DNA from: Gemmatimonadota bacterium
Lineage (GTDB): Bacteria; Gemmatimonadota; Gemmatimonadetes; Longimicrobiales; Gaopeijiaceae
DNA length: 64,000 nucleotides
Direction of reading: 5' to 3'
Assembly: GCA_029262115.1 (NCBI GenBank)
Contig: JAJCZZ010000004.1
Coordinates: forward strand, 1-64,000
The notes under the pieces are model-generated. The model was not told where the DNA came from. It searched no databases and worked only from the letters and a program-made list of their open reading frames with translations. A program made the translations under genes and the position numbers. Each line of letters begins with the position of its first letter. Within the stretch, counting starts at the first letter, position 1. Shown in pieces: positions 25,821 through 34,542 of this stretch.

Positions 25821-27020
25821 CTACTCGTCCAGCGCCGCGAGCAGGAGCCTGAGGAACTCGTTCACGTGCTCCGTGCCGTCCACCCATCGGGTCACGGTCA
25901 CCAGATCGCGGTCGGGGTCGACGAAGATCACGTTCGTGGACCCCGCGCCGAGCGCGAAGAAGGCGTCCTCGGACGCGGCCGGGAACAGCGACCGGTCGGT
26001 GTTCAGCCACCACATGTAGCCGTAGTCCGGCTTGAACGGGACGGGCGACGTGGCTCGGTCGAACCATTCAGTGGACACGAGTTGCTCACCGCCCCATCGC
26101 CCCCGCCGGGCTGCGAGGAGGCCGAACCGGGCGTGGTCGCGTGTGTCGATGAAGAAGCCGCCACCCCAATGTCCACCGCCGCTGACGGACTGGATGCGTT
26201 GCCCGTCCACCATGGTCCACGACGTTTCGTACCCCTCCCACGTCCAGTCGTCGGACGCGCCGATCGGCTCCATCACGCGGTCGCTCAGCACGTCAGGCAG
26301 CGGTCGCCGAAACAGGTGAAGAAGCGAGTACGCCATCAGGTTCACGCGCACGTCGTTGTACTCCCAGAACGTACCGGGCTCCTGCAAGGTGCGATCGATT
26401 CCTTCACGGCGGTCGGCGCGGTCGGGCTTGCCCCACAACTCCCCTTCCCACTCGCTCGTCTGCTGCAGCAGGTGATGCCAGGTGATGCGCGCGTTGTGCC
26501 CGCGCTCGAACGTGCCGTCGTCGACCGAGACGCCGATCGGCTCGTCCAGCGAGATCATCCCGTCATCCCAGGCGAGGCCCGTCACCGTCGACAGGTAGCT
26601 CTTCGCCACGGAGAAGGTCATGTCTTCGCGATCCGTGTCGCCCCATTCAGCCACGATGTAACCGTCCTTCACGACGATCCCGTTCACGCCGCCGCGCGGC
26701 GCGGTCCGCCCGACGATTTCCTGGTCGGGGATGCCCGCGAATCGGGCGCGAAGATACGCGCCGGGGTCTTCGGGGATCTGCTGGGTCTCGTGCGCCAGGG
26801 TGTAGTCGAGCGCGGCCTGGAGACCGACCGGATCGAAGCCCGCGGCCGCAGGATCCCGCCGGGCCCAGTCGTCACCGCTGCCGGGAACGTACGGCTCCGC
26901 GGCGCCCTCTGCCGACCCGGGCGGTGCCCCCGACGGTGAGCAGCCACCGACGACCAGGGACAGCGACACCGCTGCCGCCACCCCAAGCCCGCTCCGACCG
27001 CACCACACACGAGAACGCAT
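25821..27020 (-). CDS. Serine hydrolase, beta-lactamase / class C family lipoprotein
   Basis: 399 residues. A signal peptide ends in a lipobox (LSLVVGGCSPSG). The beta-lactamase fold motifs are visible: SVAKS gives the catalytic SxxK, EYNDV the YxN-type motif, and SGGGHWGGG an HxG-type third motif. The order matches the class C beta-lactamase/DD-peptidase family, whose members include esterases and peptidases; true beta-lactamase activity is not implied. The substrate is unknown. The ATG at 27020 sits before the signal peptide; the frame further upstream is arginine-rich noise. It lies downstream of the ADOP permease (98 bp from its stop) and converges with the RND operon. Confidence 0.82.
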   Translation of the reverse strand: MRSRVWCGRSGLGVAAAVSLSLVVGGCSPSGAPPGSAEGAAEPYVPGSGDDWARRDPAAAGFDPVGLQAALDYTLAHETQQIPEDPGAYLRARFAGIPDQEIVGRTAPRGGVNGIVVKDGYIVAEWGDTDREDMTFSVAKSYLSTVTGLAWDDGMISLDEPIGVSVDDGTFERGHNARITWHHLLQQTSEWEGELWGKPDRADRREGIDRTLQEPGTFWEYNDVRVNLMAYSLLHLFRRPLPDVLSDRVMEPIGASDDWTWEGYETSWTMVDGQRIQSVSGGGHWGGGFFIDTRDHARFGLLAARRGRWGGEQLVSTEWFDRATSPVPFKPDYGYMWWLNTDRSLFPAASEDAFFALGAGSTNVIFVDPDRDLVTVTRWVDGTEHVNEFLRLLLAALDE

Positions 27021-27117
27021 GGGCCACCCTAACCACGGGGCGGTGGGCACGGCCAGTCCCGTTCGAGCCAACGCGCGCAAGTGCAGCCCGACGTGTGTGC
27101 GGTCCGGCCGCCGCACC

Positions 27118-29841
27118 CTACTCACCTCGCAGATACCGCAGCGGGTGGACGCGCGCCGCCGTGAGGGCGGGCGGCACCGCCGTCAGCAGTGCGGACGCGA
27201 TCAGGACGAGTACCGTGCCGAGGGTCGCGATCGGATCCACCGCCGACACGCCCGGCAGCACCCGGCGAGCCAGCACGGCCAGGGGGATGGCGATGAGAAG
27301 TCCGCCCAGGATGCCAGCCCCGGTGAGTCGGGCGCTCTCACCGATCACGTCCCCGACGACGTCCCTCGACGAGGCTCCCAGGGCCCGCCGGATGGCGAGT
27401 TCAGGCAGCCGCATGGCAACGCTGACGGACAGCAGTCCACCCAGCCCGATCACCGTCAGTCCCGTAGCGAACAGCCCCCCGACGCCAAGCAGGCGAGCCA
27501 CGGCACGCTGCCAGGCCGTGCTCAATGACGCGACGTCGTCGTACGGCGACGGCCCGATCAGGGAGACCTGGTCCCGGGTTCGCCGACGGAGCGCCTCCAC
27601 TGCCGCAGCCGGTCCGCGGGGGCCGCGCACATGGGCCACGACGTTGTCGACCGGAAGCTGCTCGATACTGGCCCAGAGATAGGGGGTGGGCGCCCGGGTC
27701 GGATCGTTGCGCACGTCCTCGACCACGCCGACGATGGCGGCGTCCAGGGAAGGGCCGGGCACGGGGGTAGAGAGGGCGCGCCGTTCCTCGATCCGGAACG
27801 AACGGCCGACCGGATCATCGTCCGGGAAGTAGGTCCTCACGAAGGCCTCGTTCACGACCACCGACAGGGACGAACCAGACCGGTCCCGGTCCGACAGCCA
27901 CCGTCCGCGACGCAGATCCAACCCGACCAGATCCGCGTAGCCCGGGGTGACCGAGTTCAGGGAGATGACGATGCTTTCCGACTGCCCCGGCACGAGGACA
28001 CGTGCACCGCTCAGATCCGAGAAGGGTGAAACCTCGACCGCGGACGCCAACTCCACCCGGGAGATGTCGTCCTCGGACAGAAGTTCGTCGCGGAACGCCT
28101 GCATCCACGCGTCGCCCGACGCGTCCGCGGGCTTCTTCCAGTTCACCACCGCCAATGGCTTGGTGTCGAGCCCCGGGTCAGAGGATGCGATCTCCCCGAC
28201 CGAACGCATCAGGAGCCCCGCGCCCATCAGGAACACGACCGACGCCGCCACCTGAACGGCCACCAACGCCCGTCGCCCGCGAGAACGAGCCGACACTCCC
28301 CTGGCTCCTCGGCCGAGAGGGCTTCCCGAACGAGCAGCCACGAACGCCGGAGCGAGCCCGAACGCCAGGGCGCTGACCGTCGCGACGGTCAGCGCGAAGG
28401 CGAGGACCGCACCATCGACGTGGAGGTCGAACACCAGGTCGGGCAGGGCACCCGGAAGCGGGATCGCCGCCCCACGCCGCACGACCGCCCCGGTCAGGGC
28501 GACGCCCAGGAGTCCCCCCATGGTCGCCAGGAGCAGGCTCTCGGTCATCAGCATGCGCACGATCCGTCCCCGGGACGCGCCCACCGACATCCTGACCGCG
28601 ACTTCCTCCGCGCGCCGCTGTCCCCTGGCCAGCAGGAGACCGGCGACGTTCGAGCACGCGACAGCCAGGATCAACCCCGTGCCGGCCAGGAGCAGTCCGA
28701 CCAGGAACGACCCCACCGCCCGGAAGTCAGGAGCCAGGCGGGACTCCTCTTCCGAGAGGACCGAGAAGCGTCGGGCCTGGCCGCGGTCGTCCCTCCAGAT
28801 GTCGGGAAAGCGCTCGCCGACCGACACCCCGAGAGCGGCGACCTGGCCCGCCACCTGCGTGATCGAAGTGCCCGGAGCCAGCCGGCCCAGCACCGAGTAC
28901 TCCCGATCCGCGCGGTTCGCCAACTCGTCCTCGGAGGCGTTGTACGTCCCTCCGGGAATCCCCAGGGGCACCCAACCGGCCACCTTGATCTGCAGCGTCC
29001 GCGTCGTCATGCCTGAGGGCGCCACCCCGATGATCGTGTGGCGGCGACCGTCCAGGAGGACCGTCCGTCCCAGGACGGCCGGGTCCGCCGCGAAGCGCCG
29101 TTCCCAGAATTCCCGGCTGATTACGATGAGCGGCTCGGCGGCTCCGATGACCGTCTCGCCCGGTGCGAACGTCCGCCCCAGCACGGCGGGCACCTGGAGC
29201 ACGTCGAAGTAGTTCCCCGTCACCAGCTCGACCATGACGGTTTCACCGTCCGCGCTCCCACCCATCCGCAACACTCCCATCCGGGTGGCCGCCGCATCAT
29301 CCAGCCCCGGTACCTCGCTCCGCAGGTCGAGGAAGTTGGGAAAGGCCACCTCGCCCCAGAGTCCGCCTTCCGGATCGCTTTCATACACCGTGACCAGCGT
29401 CTCGGGAGTTCCGAGCGGACCCGCATCCGGGAAGATCAGCGCGCTCGCGATCGAGAACACGAGCGTCGTGGCCCCAATTCCCGCTCCGAGGGATCCCACG
29501 ACGAGCACCACGAGGCCCGGGGCCCGACGTAGGCCGCGGAGCGCGTGAGCGAGATCCCTGCGAGCATCCTCGCCCACGCGGGCCATGCCCGACAAAGACG
29601 ACGGCCCGCGCTCGCTGGCCGGCCGTCCCCGTCGACGCCACCGTTCCCGTAGCCCTGGGGCGAGCGCGGACACCGCCTGCCGCCTCAGCCAGCGCCGGGC
29701 GGCCGGAAGCCCATCACGGGCAACCCGTTCGTCGAACGCTTCGACCGCATCGGCACGGACCCAGGGGCGATCCTGCGGGTGGGTCACTCGCTCGAGGAGG
29801 GCGAGCCAGACTCTGCTCGGACGGCCCGGAAGGCCCGTCAC
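27118..29841 (-). CDS. ADOP-type ABC transporter permease
   Basis: 907 residues of the ADOP group: a soluble N-terminal prefix domain (about 10-70: SRVWLALLERVTH, AVEAFDERVARDGLPAARRWLRRQ) fused to two MacB-PCD/FtsX halves. Each half has a long periplasmic loop and membrane helices, e.g. LVVLVVGSLGAGIGATTLVFS, GLLLARGQRRAEEVAVRMSVGASRGRI and LAIRRALGASSRDVVGD, the conserved R-ALGAS coupling motif. No Walker motifs are present and no ATPase gene is near. The GTG at 29841 overlaps the PadR stop (GTGA), so it is translated with the regulator. The substrate is unknown; related proteins export peptides or lipoprotein-like cargo. Confidence 0.87.
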   Translation of the reverse strand: MTGLPGRPSRVWLALLERVTHPQDRPWVRADAVEAFDERVARDGLPAARRWLRRQAVSALAPGLRERWRRRGRPASERGPSSLSGMARVGEDARRDLAHALRGLRRAPGLVVLVVGSLGAGIGATTLVFSIASALIFPDAGPLGTPETLVTVYESDPEGGLWGEVAFPNFLDLRSEVPGLDDAAATRMGVLRMGGSADGETVMVELVTGNYFDVLQVPAVLGRTFAPGETVIGAAEPLIVISREFWERRFAADPAVLGRTVLLDGRRHTIIGVAPSGMTTRTLQIKVAGWVPLGIPGGTYNASEDELANRADREYSVLGRLAPGTSITQVAGQVAALGVSVGERFPDIWRDDRGQARRFSVLSEEESRLAPDFRAVGSFLVGLLLAGTGLILAVACSNVAGLLLARGQRRAEEVAVRMSVGASRGRIVRMLMTESLLLATMGGLLGVALTGAVVRRGAAIPLPGALPDLVFDLHVDGAVLAFALTVATVSALAFGLAPAFVAARSGSPLGRGARGVSARSRGRRALVAVQVAASVVFLMGAGLLMRSVGEIASSDPGLDTKPLAVVNWKKPADASGDAWMQAFRDELLSEDDISRVELASAVEVSPFSDLSGARVLVPGQSESIVISLNSVTPGYADLVGLDLRRGRWLSDRDRSGSSLSVVVNEAFVRTYFPDDDPVGRSFRIEERRALSTPVPGPSLDAAIVGVVEDVRNDPTRAPTPYLWASIEQLPVDNVVAHVRGPRGPAAAVEALRRRTRDQVSLIGPSPYDDVASLSTAWQRAVARLLGVGGLFATGLTVIGLGGLLSVSVAMRLPELAIRRALGASSRDVVGDVIGESARLTGAGILGGLLIAIPLAVLARRVLPGVSAVDPIATLGTVLVLIASALLTAVPPALTAARVHPLRYLRGE

Positions 29842-30170
29842 GACCCGGACTCCGAACGGCTCAGATCCAGCCCATCGCGCAGACGGTCGATCATGCCGAC
29901 CGCGCTGCGCACTGCGGCAAGACCTTCGGGCCGCAGGTCGTACACTTTTCGGGATCTCCCCCCCGGCACCGGAAGCGGGTCGGTGACCTCCGCACCGAGC
30001 AACCCCTTGTCCTCCAGGCGGGCCAACGTCGCATACAACGCACCGATAGAGACGTCCCTCCCGGACCGCTCCTCGAGCTCGCGCCGGATCGAGGCCCCGT
30101 AGGCGTCGTCCAGACGGGCCACCGCCAGCATGACCAGGAGTTCGAATTCCGCGAGCGGCTTCTTTGCCAT
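29838..30170 (-). CDS. PadR-family transcriptional regulator
   Basis: 110 residues with the winged-helix PadR fold: LLVMLAVARLDDAYGASIRRELEERSGRDVSIGALYATLARLEDKGLL, then the wing with GGRSRKVYDLRPEGLAAV. PadR proteins usually repress their own operon and a linked transporter. It is the first gene of the unit and its stop overlaps the ADOP start. A long inverted repeat at 30186-30223 lies immediately upstream and is a likely operator. The ligand is unknown. Confidence 0.92.
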   Translation of the reverse strand: MAKKPLAEFELLVMLAVARLDDAYGASIRRELEERSGRDVSIGALYATLARLEDKGLLGAEVTDPLPVPGGRSRKVYDLRPEGLAAVRSAVGMIDRLRDGLDLSRSESGS

Positions 30171-30185
30171 GCTCTGTTCCTCGAC

Positions 30186-30223
30186 CGTCAGGATGTTCTA
30201 CACACGAATACATCTACCTGACG
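30186..30223. promoter_or_regulatory. Inverted repeat upstream of padR (candidate PadR operator)
   Basis: Outer arms CGTCAG and CTGACG with inner GATGT and ACATC arms form an interrupted palindrome; the right side has a three-base insertion. It starts 16 bp before the PadR ATG, the position expected for an autorepressor site. Confidence 0.45.
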
Positions 30224-30284
30224 ATCACTCCGCCTACCGGGTTTCACCAGGGGGTGCCACAGGGACGTGACCGGTCCGAGGCTC

Positions 30285-32006
30285 CTACTTCCTCCCGCCA
30301 ATCCCCGGCACTACCACCGTGTGGGTCGCCACCGGCTCACCGGCCGGGATACGAACCGTGTCCGACGGCGCGTCCACTTCGCCGACGCGGGCCCACACGG
30401 TCAGCTTGGTGTTCTCCGGCACTTCGCACGAACGATAGCTGCCTGTCGGGCCGGCGATGGCCTGCGCGCTCATCCCGCCGACTCCGATCACCACCCGCGC
30501 ATCGGCGGACTTGTGAATGCTGAAGTTCTCCCACTCGATGACGACCGTCGCGCCCGCCATCGGCAGACCGGTCCCTTCATCGACGACCGTTCCGAGGAGC
30601 GCCGCCGTGCCCCCCATTCGGGTGTCCAGCACGTCGCGGCAGGTGCGCTCGACGATCGACAGCGGGCTGGGAAGTCGAAGTTGCACCGAGGTGACGTCAC
30701 CCTCTCGGGCCTCCACCACGATCGGCTCCGGCCGGTAGCCGTACGGCGCCATCGTGGGGTGGTCCAAAAGGAGGTCATACGGGCCGTTGCCCAGCTCCGT
30801 GAAACGGAACATCCCGTCGAGCCCGGTCACAGCCTGGTGGTCCGTCCCACCGATCCGCACGACGGCGCCCGCGACCGGTATGGACGAGATCTCCTGCAGC
30901 ACGACGCCCTCGACAGTGGCGGCGCTGGCGGACAGGAGCACTCCGCCGGACTGCTCGCTCACGGACAGGAGGCGGCCGCCCTGGGTCCTGAGTCCTTCCT
31001 GCCGGACGACCGGCCGCCCACGCAGGTCGAGCCCACGAACGAGGCGGGGCATGCGGATGGTCCATTCCGGAACGATCCACGACCCGTCAGGAAGGCGCTG
31101 GAACTCGACCATGCCCCCGACATCGCGCAGCTCCACCTGGGGGTGCAGGCGCTCGTACGTGTAGTCGAGCCGGACCAGTTCCCAGGTGGTCGGGTCGAGC
31201 CAGAGCGTCCCGGAGATGTCGACGATGCGCCGATCCCCGAGCGGCTCGAAGCCGAGCCCCACCAGCCCCTCGTCGGCGCGTCGACCTCTGCGGAGCCGAA
31301 GACAGTGAGTGTCGAGAAACTCGTTGGAGAGCAGCACCGCCGCGTCCGGCGCATAATAGACGCTTTCTGACTCGTCGTCGGCCTCCTGAACGAAGCCGTT
31401 CGCCAGCAAGTGGGCCGCGGGAAGACTCGAGTACGGCGCGGCTCCGTAGCTGGTGAGGCGCTGGCTTTCGCGACCAAGGAGGTCGCCCGTGGACGACCGG
31501 TCCTCGATGTAGGTTCGGGTCCGGTAGCGGTAGGTGCCCCCTTCCTCTGTCCGACGCGCGCCCGCGAGGGCTTTTCGGGCCTCGTCCCAGACCTGCGCCA
31601 CGCGCAGCCCTTCCTCCGGCCGAATGCGGCATCGCTCTTCGCCGTCCACGCTGAGCCCCTCGAGTTGGATGGCCCGGCTCGCCATGCGGATCTCCATCTG
31701 ACGAGCCCGATCCGTGCCCACCACGATGTCCGAGAGATCGTGGGTCTCCCGCCCGATCAGCTCACTCCGGATCCCATAGACGCCCGGCGTGAGCGCGAGA
31801 AAGGCGGCCCGTCCGGCCCCGTCGGACAGGACGCTCCGGACAAAACCCGCCTCCGGCGTCGTGAGGGTGACCAGGGCGCCCTGCAGGGGCTGACCGGACT
31901 CGGCCGCGACCACCCGGACGAGGACGGCCTGAGCCGCGGCGGAACTCGCGAACCCGAACACCGCCGCCGATAAGAGTGCACACAGTCGAAACCGCGAACC
32001 GTTCAC
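30285..32006 (-). CDS. Exported carboxypeptidase-regulatory-like protein
   Basis: 573 residues from a GTG at 32006 with an AGGTG site six bases upstream. A signal peptide (NGSRFRLCALLSAAVFGFASSAAAQ) is followed by a first CarboxypepD-reg-like domain (QPLQGALVTLTTPEAG, FLALTPGVYGIRSEL), a middle beta-rich region including TLWLDPTTWELVRLDYTYERL, and two further regulatory-like domains (VEGVVLQEISSIPVAGAVVRIGG; GTVVDEGTGLPMAGATVVIE). There is no TonB-plug or barrel. Such multi-domain secreted proteins are frequent in Gemmatimonadota and may be surface or receptor-associated factors. Its stop lies 114 bp from the padR start. Confidence 0.75.
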   Translation of the reverse strand: MNGSRFRLCALLSAAVFGFASSAAAQAVLVRVVAAESGQPLQGALVTLTTPEAGFVRSVLSDGAGRAAFLALTPGVYGIRSELIGRETHDLSDIVVGTDRARQMEIRMASRAIQLEGLSVDGEERCRIRPEEGLRVAQVWDEARKALAGARRTEEGGTYRYRTRTYIEDRSSTGDLLGRESQRLTSYGAAPYSSLPAAHLLANGFVQEADDESESVYYAPDAAVLLSNEFLDTHCLRLRRGRRADEGLVGLGFEPLGDRRIVDISGTLWLDPTTWELVRLDYTYERLHPQVELRDVGGMVEFQRLPDGSWIVPEWTIRMPRLVRGLDLRGRPVVRQEGLRTQGGRLLSVSEQSGGVLLSASAATVEGVVLQEISSIPVAGAVVRIGGTDHQAVTGLDGMFRFTELGNGPYDLLLDHPTMAPYGYRPEPIVVEAREGDVTSVQLRLPSPLSIVERTCRDVLDTRMGGTAALLGTVVDEGTGLPMAGATVVIEWENFSIHKSADARVVIGVGGMSAQAIAGPTGSYRSCEVPENTKLTVWARVGEVDAPSDTVRIPAGEPVATHTVVVPGIGGRK

Positions 32007-32391
32007 ATGCGTCACCTGACTCGGCGTCAGCGAGTCCAAATGAGGATGACACCGCAATTGCACCCGGTGCCGCCGTATCGAAAGAGGTGTCTCTGTGGGA
32101 CTGCGAAACATCTCGGACCTGCGGTCTCGGAAGGGCTGACGAGGTCATCCAGATCCGACTCTCCCGAGGGAGAGCCGGGCCTGAGTTCTGTCGACGTAGA
32201 TCGTCGGAGACACCGGACCGCGCTTGTCAATACGCGTGTCCGTCCGCCGTGTTGCTCCGACGCGTCGGGCCGGTAGATCCCCGGTCTACCCATGAGCAGG
32301 TCGCTCGCCCGCGACCGGGGTCGCTCCGCCATCTCCCTACCAAAGTCACCCCGGCTCTTGCCCATTAACATATGTGATAATACCATCACAT
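32007..32391. other. 385-bp noncoding region with several hairpins
   Basis: Lies between two divergently read genes. It contains an inverted repeat GACTCG-GCGTCAG-CGAGTC at 32018-32036 just before the GTG of the leftward gene, a self-complementary CTCTCCC-GA-GGGAGAG at 32159-32174, and GGTAGA-TCCCCGG-TCTACC at 32272-32290. The rightward end holds the ArsR operator. No tRNA or conserved small RNA was recognised. Confidence 0.4.
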
Positions 32392-32394
32392 ATG
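32369..32394. promoter_or_regulatory. ArsR operator overlapping the -10 box and start codon
   Basis: Perfect inverted repeat CATATGTGAT-AATACC-ATCACATATG, ten-base arms around six bases. The right arm ends with the ATG of the ArsR gene. A GATAAT -10-like hexamer sits inside at 32375-32380, ten bases before the ATG, so bound repressor would block RNA polymerase and the mRNA would have almost no leader. Confidence 0.75.
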
Positions 32395-32760
32395 GCCGAC
32401 CTGCACGATGACCTCGACCCCGTCTTCCGGGGGCTCGCGAACGCCCACCGGCGGCGAATCCTGGATCTCCTGAAGGACGGCGCCCTGACGACCGGAGATC
32501 TCGCCGAGCGTTTTCCCGAGCTTTCCCGCTTTGCGGTGATGCAGCACCTCAAGGTCCTCGAAGAGGCCGAACTGGTGATTCCACGTCGGTCGGGCAGACG
32601 ACGGTTCAACCACCTGAACGTCGTGCCGATCCTGCGGATCCAACGGCGGTGGGTGAGTGGCTACGCGGGCGGGTGGGCCGACGCCCTCGTCGCGCTGAAA
32701 GCCGGCATCGAAGAGACGGTCGAGGAAGACCCCACCGAGTCGTCCGGCTCCGTGGCATGA
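32392..32760 (+). CDS. ArsR/SmtB-type winged-helix regulator
   Basis: 122 residues. DPVFRGLANAHRRRILDLLKDGALTTGDLAERFPELSRFAVMQHLKVLEEAELVIPRRSGRRRFNHLNVVPI is the classic ArsR fold with wHTH and wing. The metal-binding Cys motif ELCVCDL is replaced by AERFPELS, so it is probably not a metal sensor; it belongs to the ArsR group usually paired with SRPBCC/AHSA1 proteins. The start at 32392 is chosen since the operator arm includes this ATG. Forms an operon with a membrane protein and an SRPBCC protein. Confidence 0.9.
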   Translation: MADLHDDLDPVFRGLANAHRRRILDLLKDGALTTGDLAERFPELSRFAVMQHLKVLEEAELVIPRRSGRRRFNHLNVVPILRIQRRWVSGYAGGWADALVALKAGIEETVEEDPTESSGSVA

Positions 32761-32786
32761 ACACCCCAACGGAAAGGAGACACCCT

Positions 32787-33137
32787 ATGACGCGGTTCAT
32801 CTGGATGGGCATCGCCCTGCAAATGGCGATGGTGATCAGCGGACACTACTCGGAGCAGGTTATCCTGCTCTCCGGGATCCTGGGCACCGCGATTCCGCTC
32901 GTGCTCGGGCTCTGGTTCGGCGCGACGGTCCCACGAGACATGAAGGCCGCCTCCACAGGGGGTTTTCTGATCGGGATCGTCGGGGCGTTCATCGGCGTGG
33001 TGGCGGCGATCCTGATGGGTGATCAGCCGTGGCTGCTCCTGACCTTCGCGCCCCTATCGTCGGGCATCGCCGGGCTGCTCGGTGCCATCATCGGGATGGT
33101 CGCCGCGGGCCGTCACAAGACCGCGGCCACCGCCTGA
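32787..33137 (+). CDS. Small membrane protein in the ArsR operon
   Basis: 116 residues, mostly hydrophobic, with about four spans: MTRFIWMGIALQMAMVISGHY, VILLSGILGTAIPLVLGLWFG, STGGFLIGIVGAFIGVVAAILMG and LLTFAPLSSGIAGLLGAIIGMVAAG. Repeated GIVGAFIG-like glycine patterns suggest packed helices. AGGAG with good spacing precedes the ATG. It sits between the ArsR and SRPBCC genes, with 26 bp and 10 bp gaps, so all three are likely co-transcribed. Function unknown. Confidence 0.7.
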   Translation: MTRFIWMGIALQMAMVISGHYSEQVILLSGILGTAIPLVLGLWFGATVPRDMKAASTGGFLIGIVGAFIGVVAAILMGDQPWLLLTFAPLSSGIAGLLGAIIGMVAAGRHKTAATA

Positions 33138-33147
33138 GGCCTCCGAC

Positions 33148-33681
33148 ATGACCGAGCCGACCATGTTGGACGATGTCGTCCACAGCATTCACATCGCCGC
33201 GCCCGTGCAGCGCGTTTGGGACGAGATCACCGCACTGGGGCGGGTCCAGGACATCATGTTCCACACGATCCTGGACTCCGACCTCGAGCCGGGATCGCGC
33301 ATGCGATACTACAGTCCGGACCGCAAGCGCATCTGGATCGTGGGAGATGTCGTGGAGGTGTCCCCCCCGAACCGGTTTGTCCACACGTATCGGTTCACCG
33401 ACATCGAAGACGAAGGAGAGACGCTCGTCACCTGGGAGCTGGGTGAGGAGTCGGGTGGCACGCGGCTGACGCTCACGCACTCCGGCTTCACGACCGAGGC
33501 CAAGACACACAAGAAGGTCCAGGGCGGCTGGGTCTCGATTCTGGAGCTGCTCAAGACCGTCGCGGAGGGCGAGCGGATTCCGCTGAAATGGCGCATGATG
33601 TACCGCATGATGGACGCCTTCCAGTGGATGATGCCCAAGGCGACGAAGGCGGAGGAAGTGCTGCGCCAGGAGCCGCGGTAG
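33148..33681 (+). CDS. SRPBCC (START/AHSA1-like) domain protein
   Basis: 177 residues of the Bet v 1-like fold: HSIHIAAPVQRVWDEITALGRVQDIMFHTILDSDLEPGSRMRYY, then a long strand pair FTDIEDEGETLVTWELGEESGGTRLTLTHSGF and a C-terminal helix. This pattern matches the AHSA1 family often found as the second gene of ArsR operons. It probably binds a hydrophobic ligand; which one is unknown. The C-terminal RMMYRMMDAFQWMMPKATKAEEVL is Met-rich and amphipathic, unusual for AHSA1. Last gene of the operon, followed by a candidate terminator. Confidence 0.82.
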   Translation: MTEPTMLDDVVHSIHIAAPVQRVWDEITALGRVQDIMFHTILDSDLEPGSRMRYYSPDRKRIWIVGDVVEVSPPNRFVHTYRFTDIEDEGETLVTWELGEESGGTRLTLTHSGFTTEAKTHKKVQGGWVSILELLKTVAEGERIPLKWRMMYRMMDAFQWMMPKATKAEEVLRQEPR

Positions 33682-33723
33682 GCGAGCGGTTGGCGAGGCC
33701 GATCCGGCCATTCGAGGGCCCGG

Positions 33724-33769
33724 CGGCCCGGGATAACTTCCCGACAGGGGGGGGACCCCGGGCCGTTTT
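33724..33769 (+). terminator. Candidate terminator after the ArsR operon
   Basis: CGGCCCGGG (33724-33732) pairs with CCCGGGCCG (33757-33765) across a 24-base loop that itself contains CCC/GGG pairs, followed by TTTT. It fits a rho-independent terminator for the rightward operon facing the leftward LytTR gene. Confidence 0.45.
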
Positions 33770-33790
33770 CGCCGGGTCGAACCAACCCCG

Positions 33791-34522
33791 TCAGTCCATC
33801 AGCGCCCGCAGCGCCCGCGATCCCGCCCGGCTCGCCACAACCGTCTCTCCGTCGTCCATCCGCACCGACAGCCGACGGTCGTCGTATCGCCGCACACTGA
33901 CCACATGCGCGAGGTTGATCAGATGGCCCCGGTGGATGCGGACGAAGTCGCAGCCGGCGAGGCGTTCCTCGAGTTCAGCGAGCGACGCGTCGAGTTCGAA
34001 CGCCCCGTCCGGGGTGAGCGCCGAGCATCCGGTCGGGACCGCATCGATGCGCCGGACATCCGAGAGCGCCAGCGGGACCATGGCGCCCCGCCGCCGGGCG
34101 AAAAGGCGGCGAGGCACCGCCGCGCCCGTAGGCCTCGGCGCGACTGCCGCGTCTTCCCACCCCTCCCCCCTGAGACGCACCCGGACACGGTTCACAGCCT
34201 CTCGCACCCGTTCGCGACCGAACGGCTTCATCAGATAGTCCACAGCACCCCGCTCGAACGCGGGCACAGCGTATTCGTCGAAGGCGGTGGTGAAGACCAC
34301 CGCCGCACGGTGCTCCACTGCGTCCAGGACCTCCATGCCCGTCATCCCGGGCATCCGCACGTCGAGAAAGACGAGATCGGGCTCCTCCGCCTGAATGAGC
34401 CTGAGAGCCTCACCGCCATCGGCCGCCGCGCCGATGACTTCGACCCCCACGATGCCCGCGAGATAGGTGCGCAGCGCCCGGGTCGCCAACGGCTCGTCCT
34501 CACAAATGACCACGCGGATCAC
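33791..34522 (-). CDS. LytTR-family response regulator
   Basis: 243 residues. A receiver domain (VIRVVICEDEPLATRALRTYL, LVFLDVRMPG with the phosphorylated Asp, FTTAFDEYAVPAFERGAVDYLMKPF) is joined by a linker to a LytTR DNA-binding domain (DFVRIHRGHLINLAHVVSVRRYDDRRLSVRMDDGETVVASRAG). LytTR proteins bind as dimers to direct repeats and control surface or signalling genes. The GTG at 34522 is preferred; an earlier GTG at 34546 would overlap the kinase stop (GTGA) and also couples. Works with the LytS-type kinase just upstream. Confidence 0.92.
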   Translation of the reverse strand: MIRVVICEDEPLATRALRTYLAGIVGVEVIGAAADGGEALRLIQAEEPDLVFLDVRMPGMTGMEVLDAVEHRAAVVFTTAFDEYAVPAFERGAVDYLMKPFGRERVREAVNRVRVRLRGEGWEDAAVAPRPTGAAVPRRLFARRRGAMVPLALSDVRRIDAVPTGCSALTPDGAFELDASLAELEERLAGCDFVRIHRGHLINLAHVVSVRRYDDRRLSVRMDDGETVVASRAGSRALRALMD

Positions 34523-34542
34523 GGAACCCCGGTCGCTGCCGA

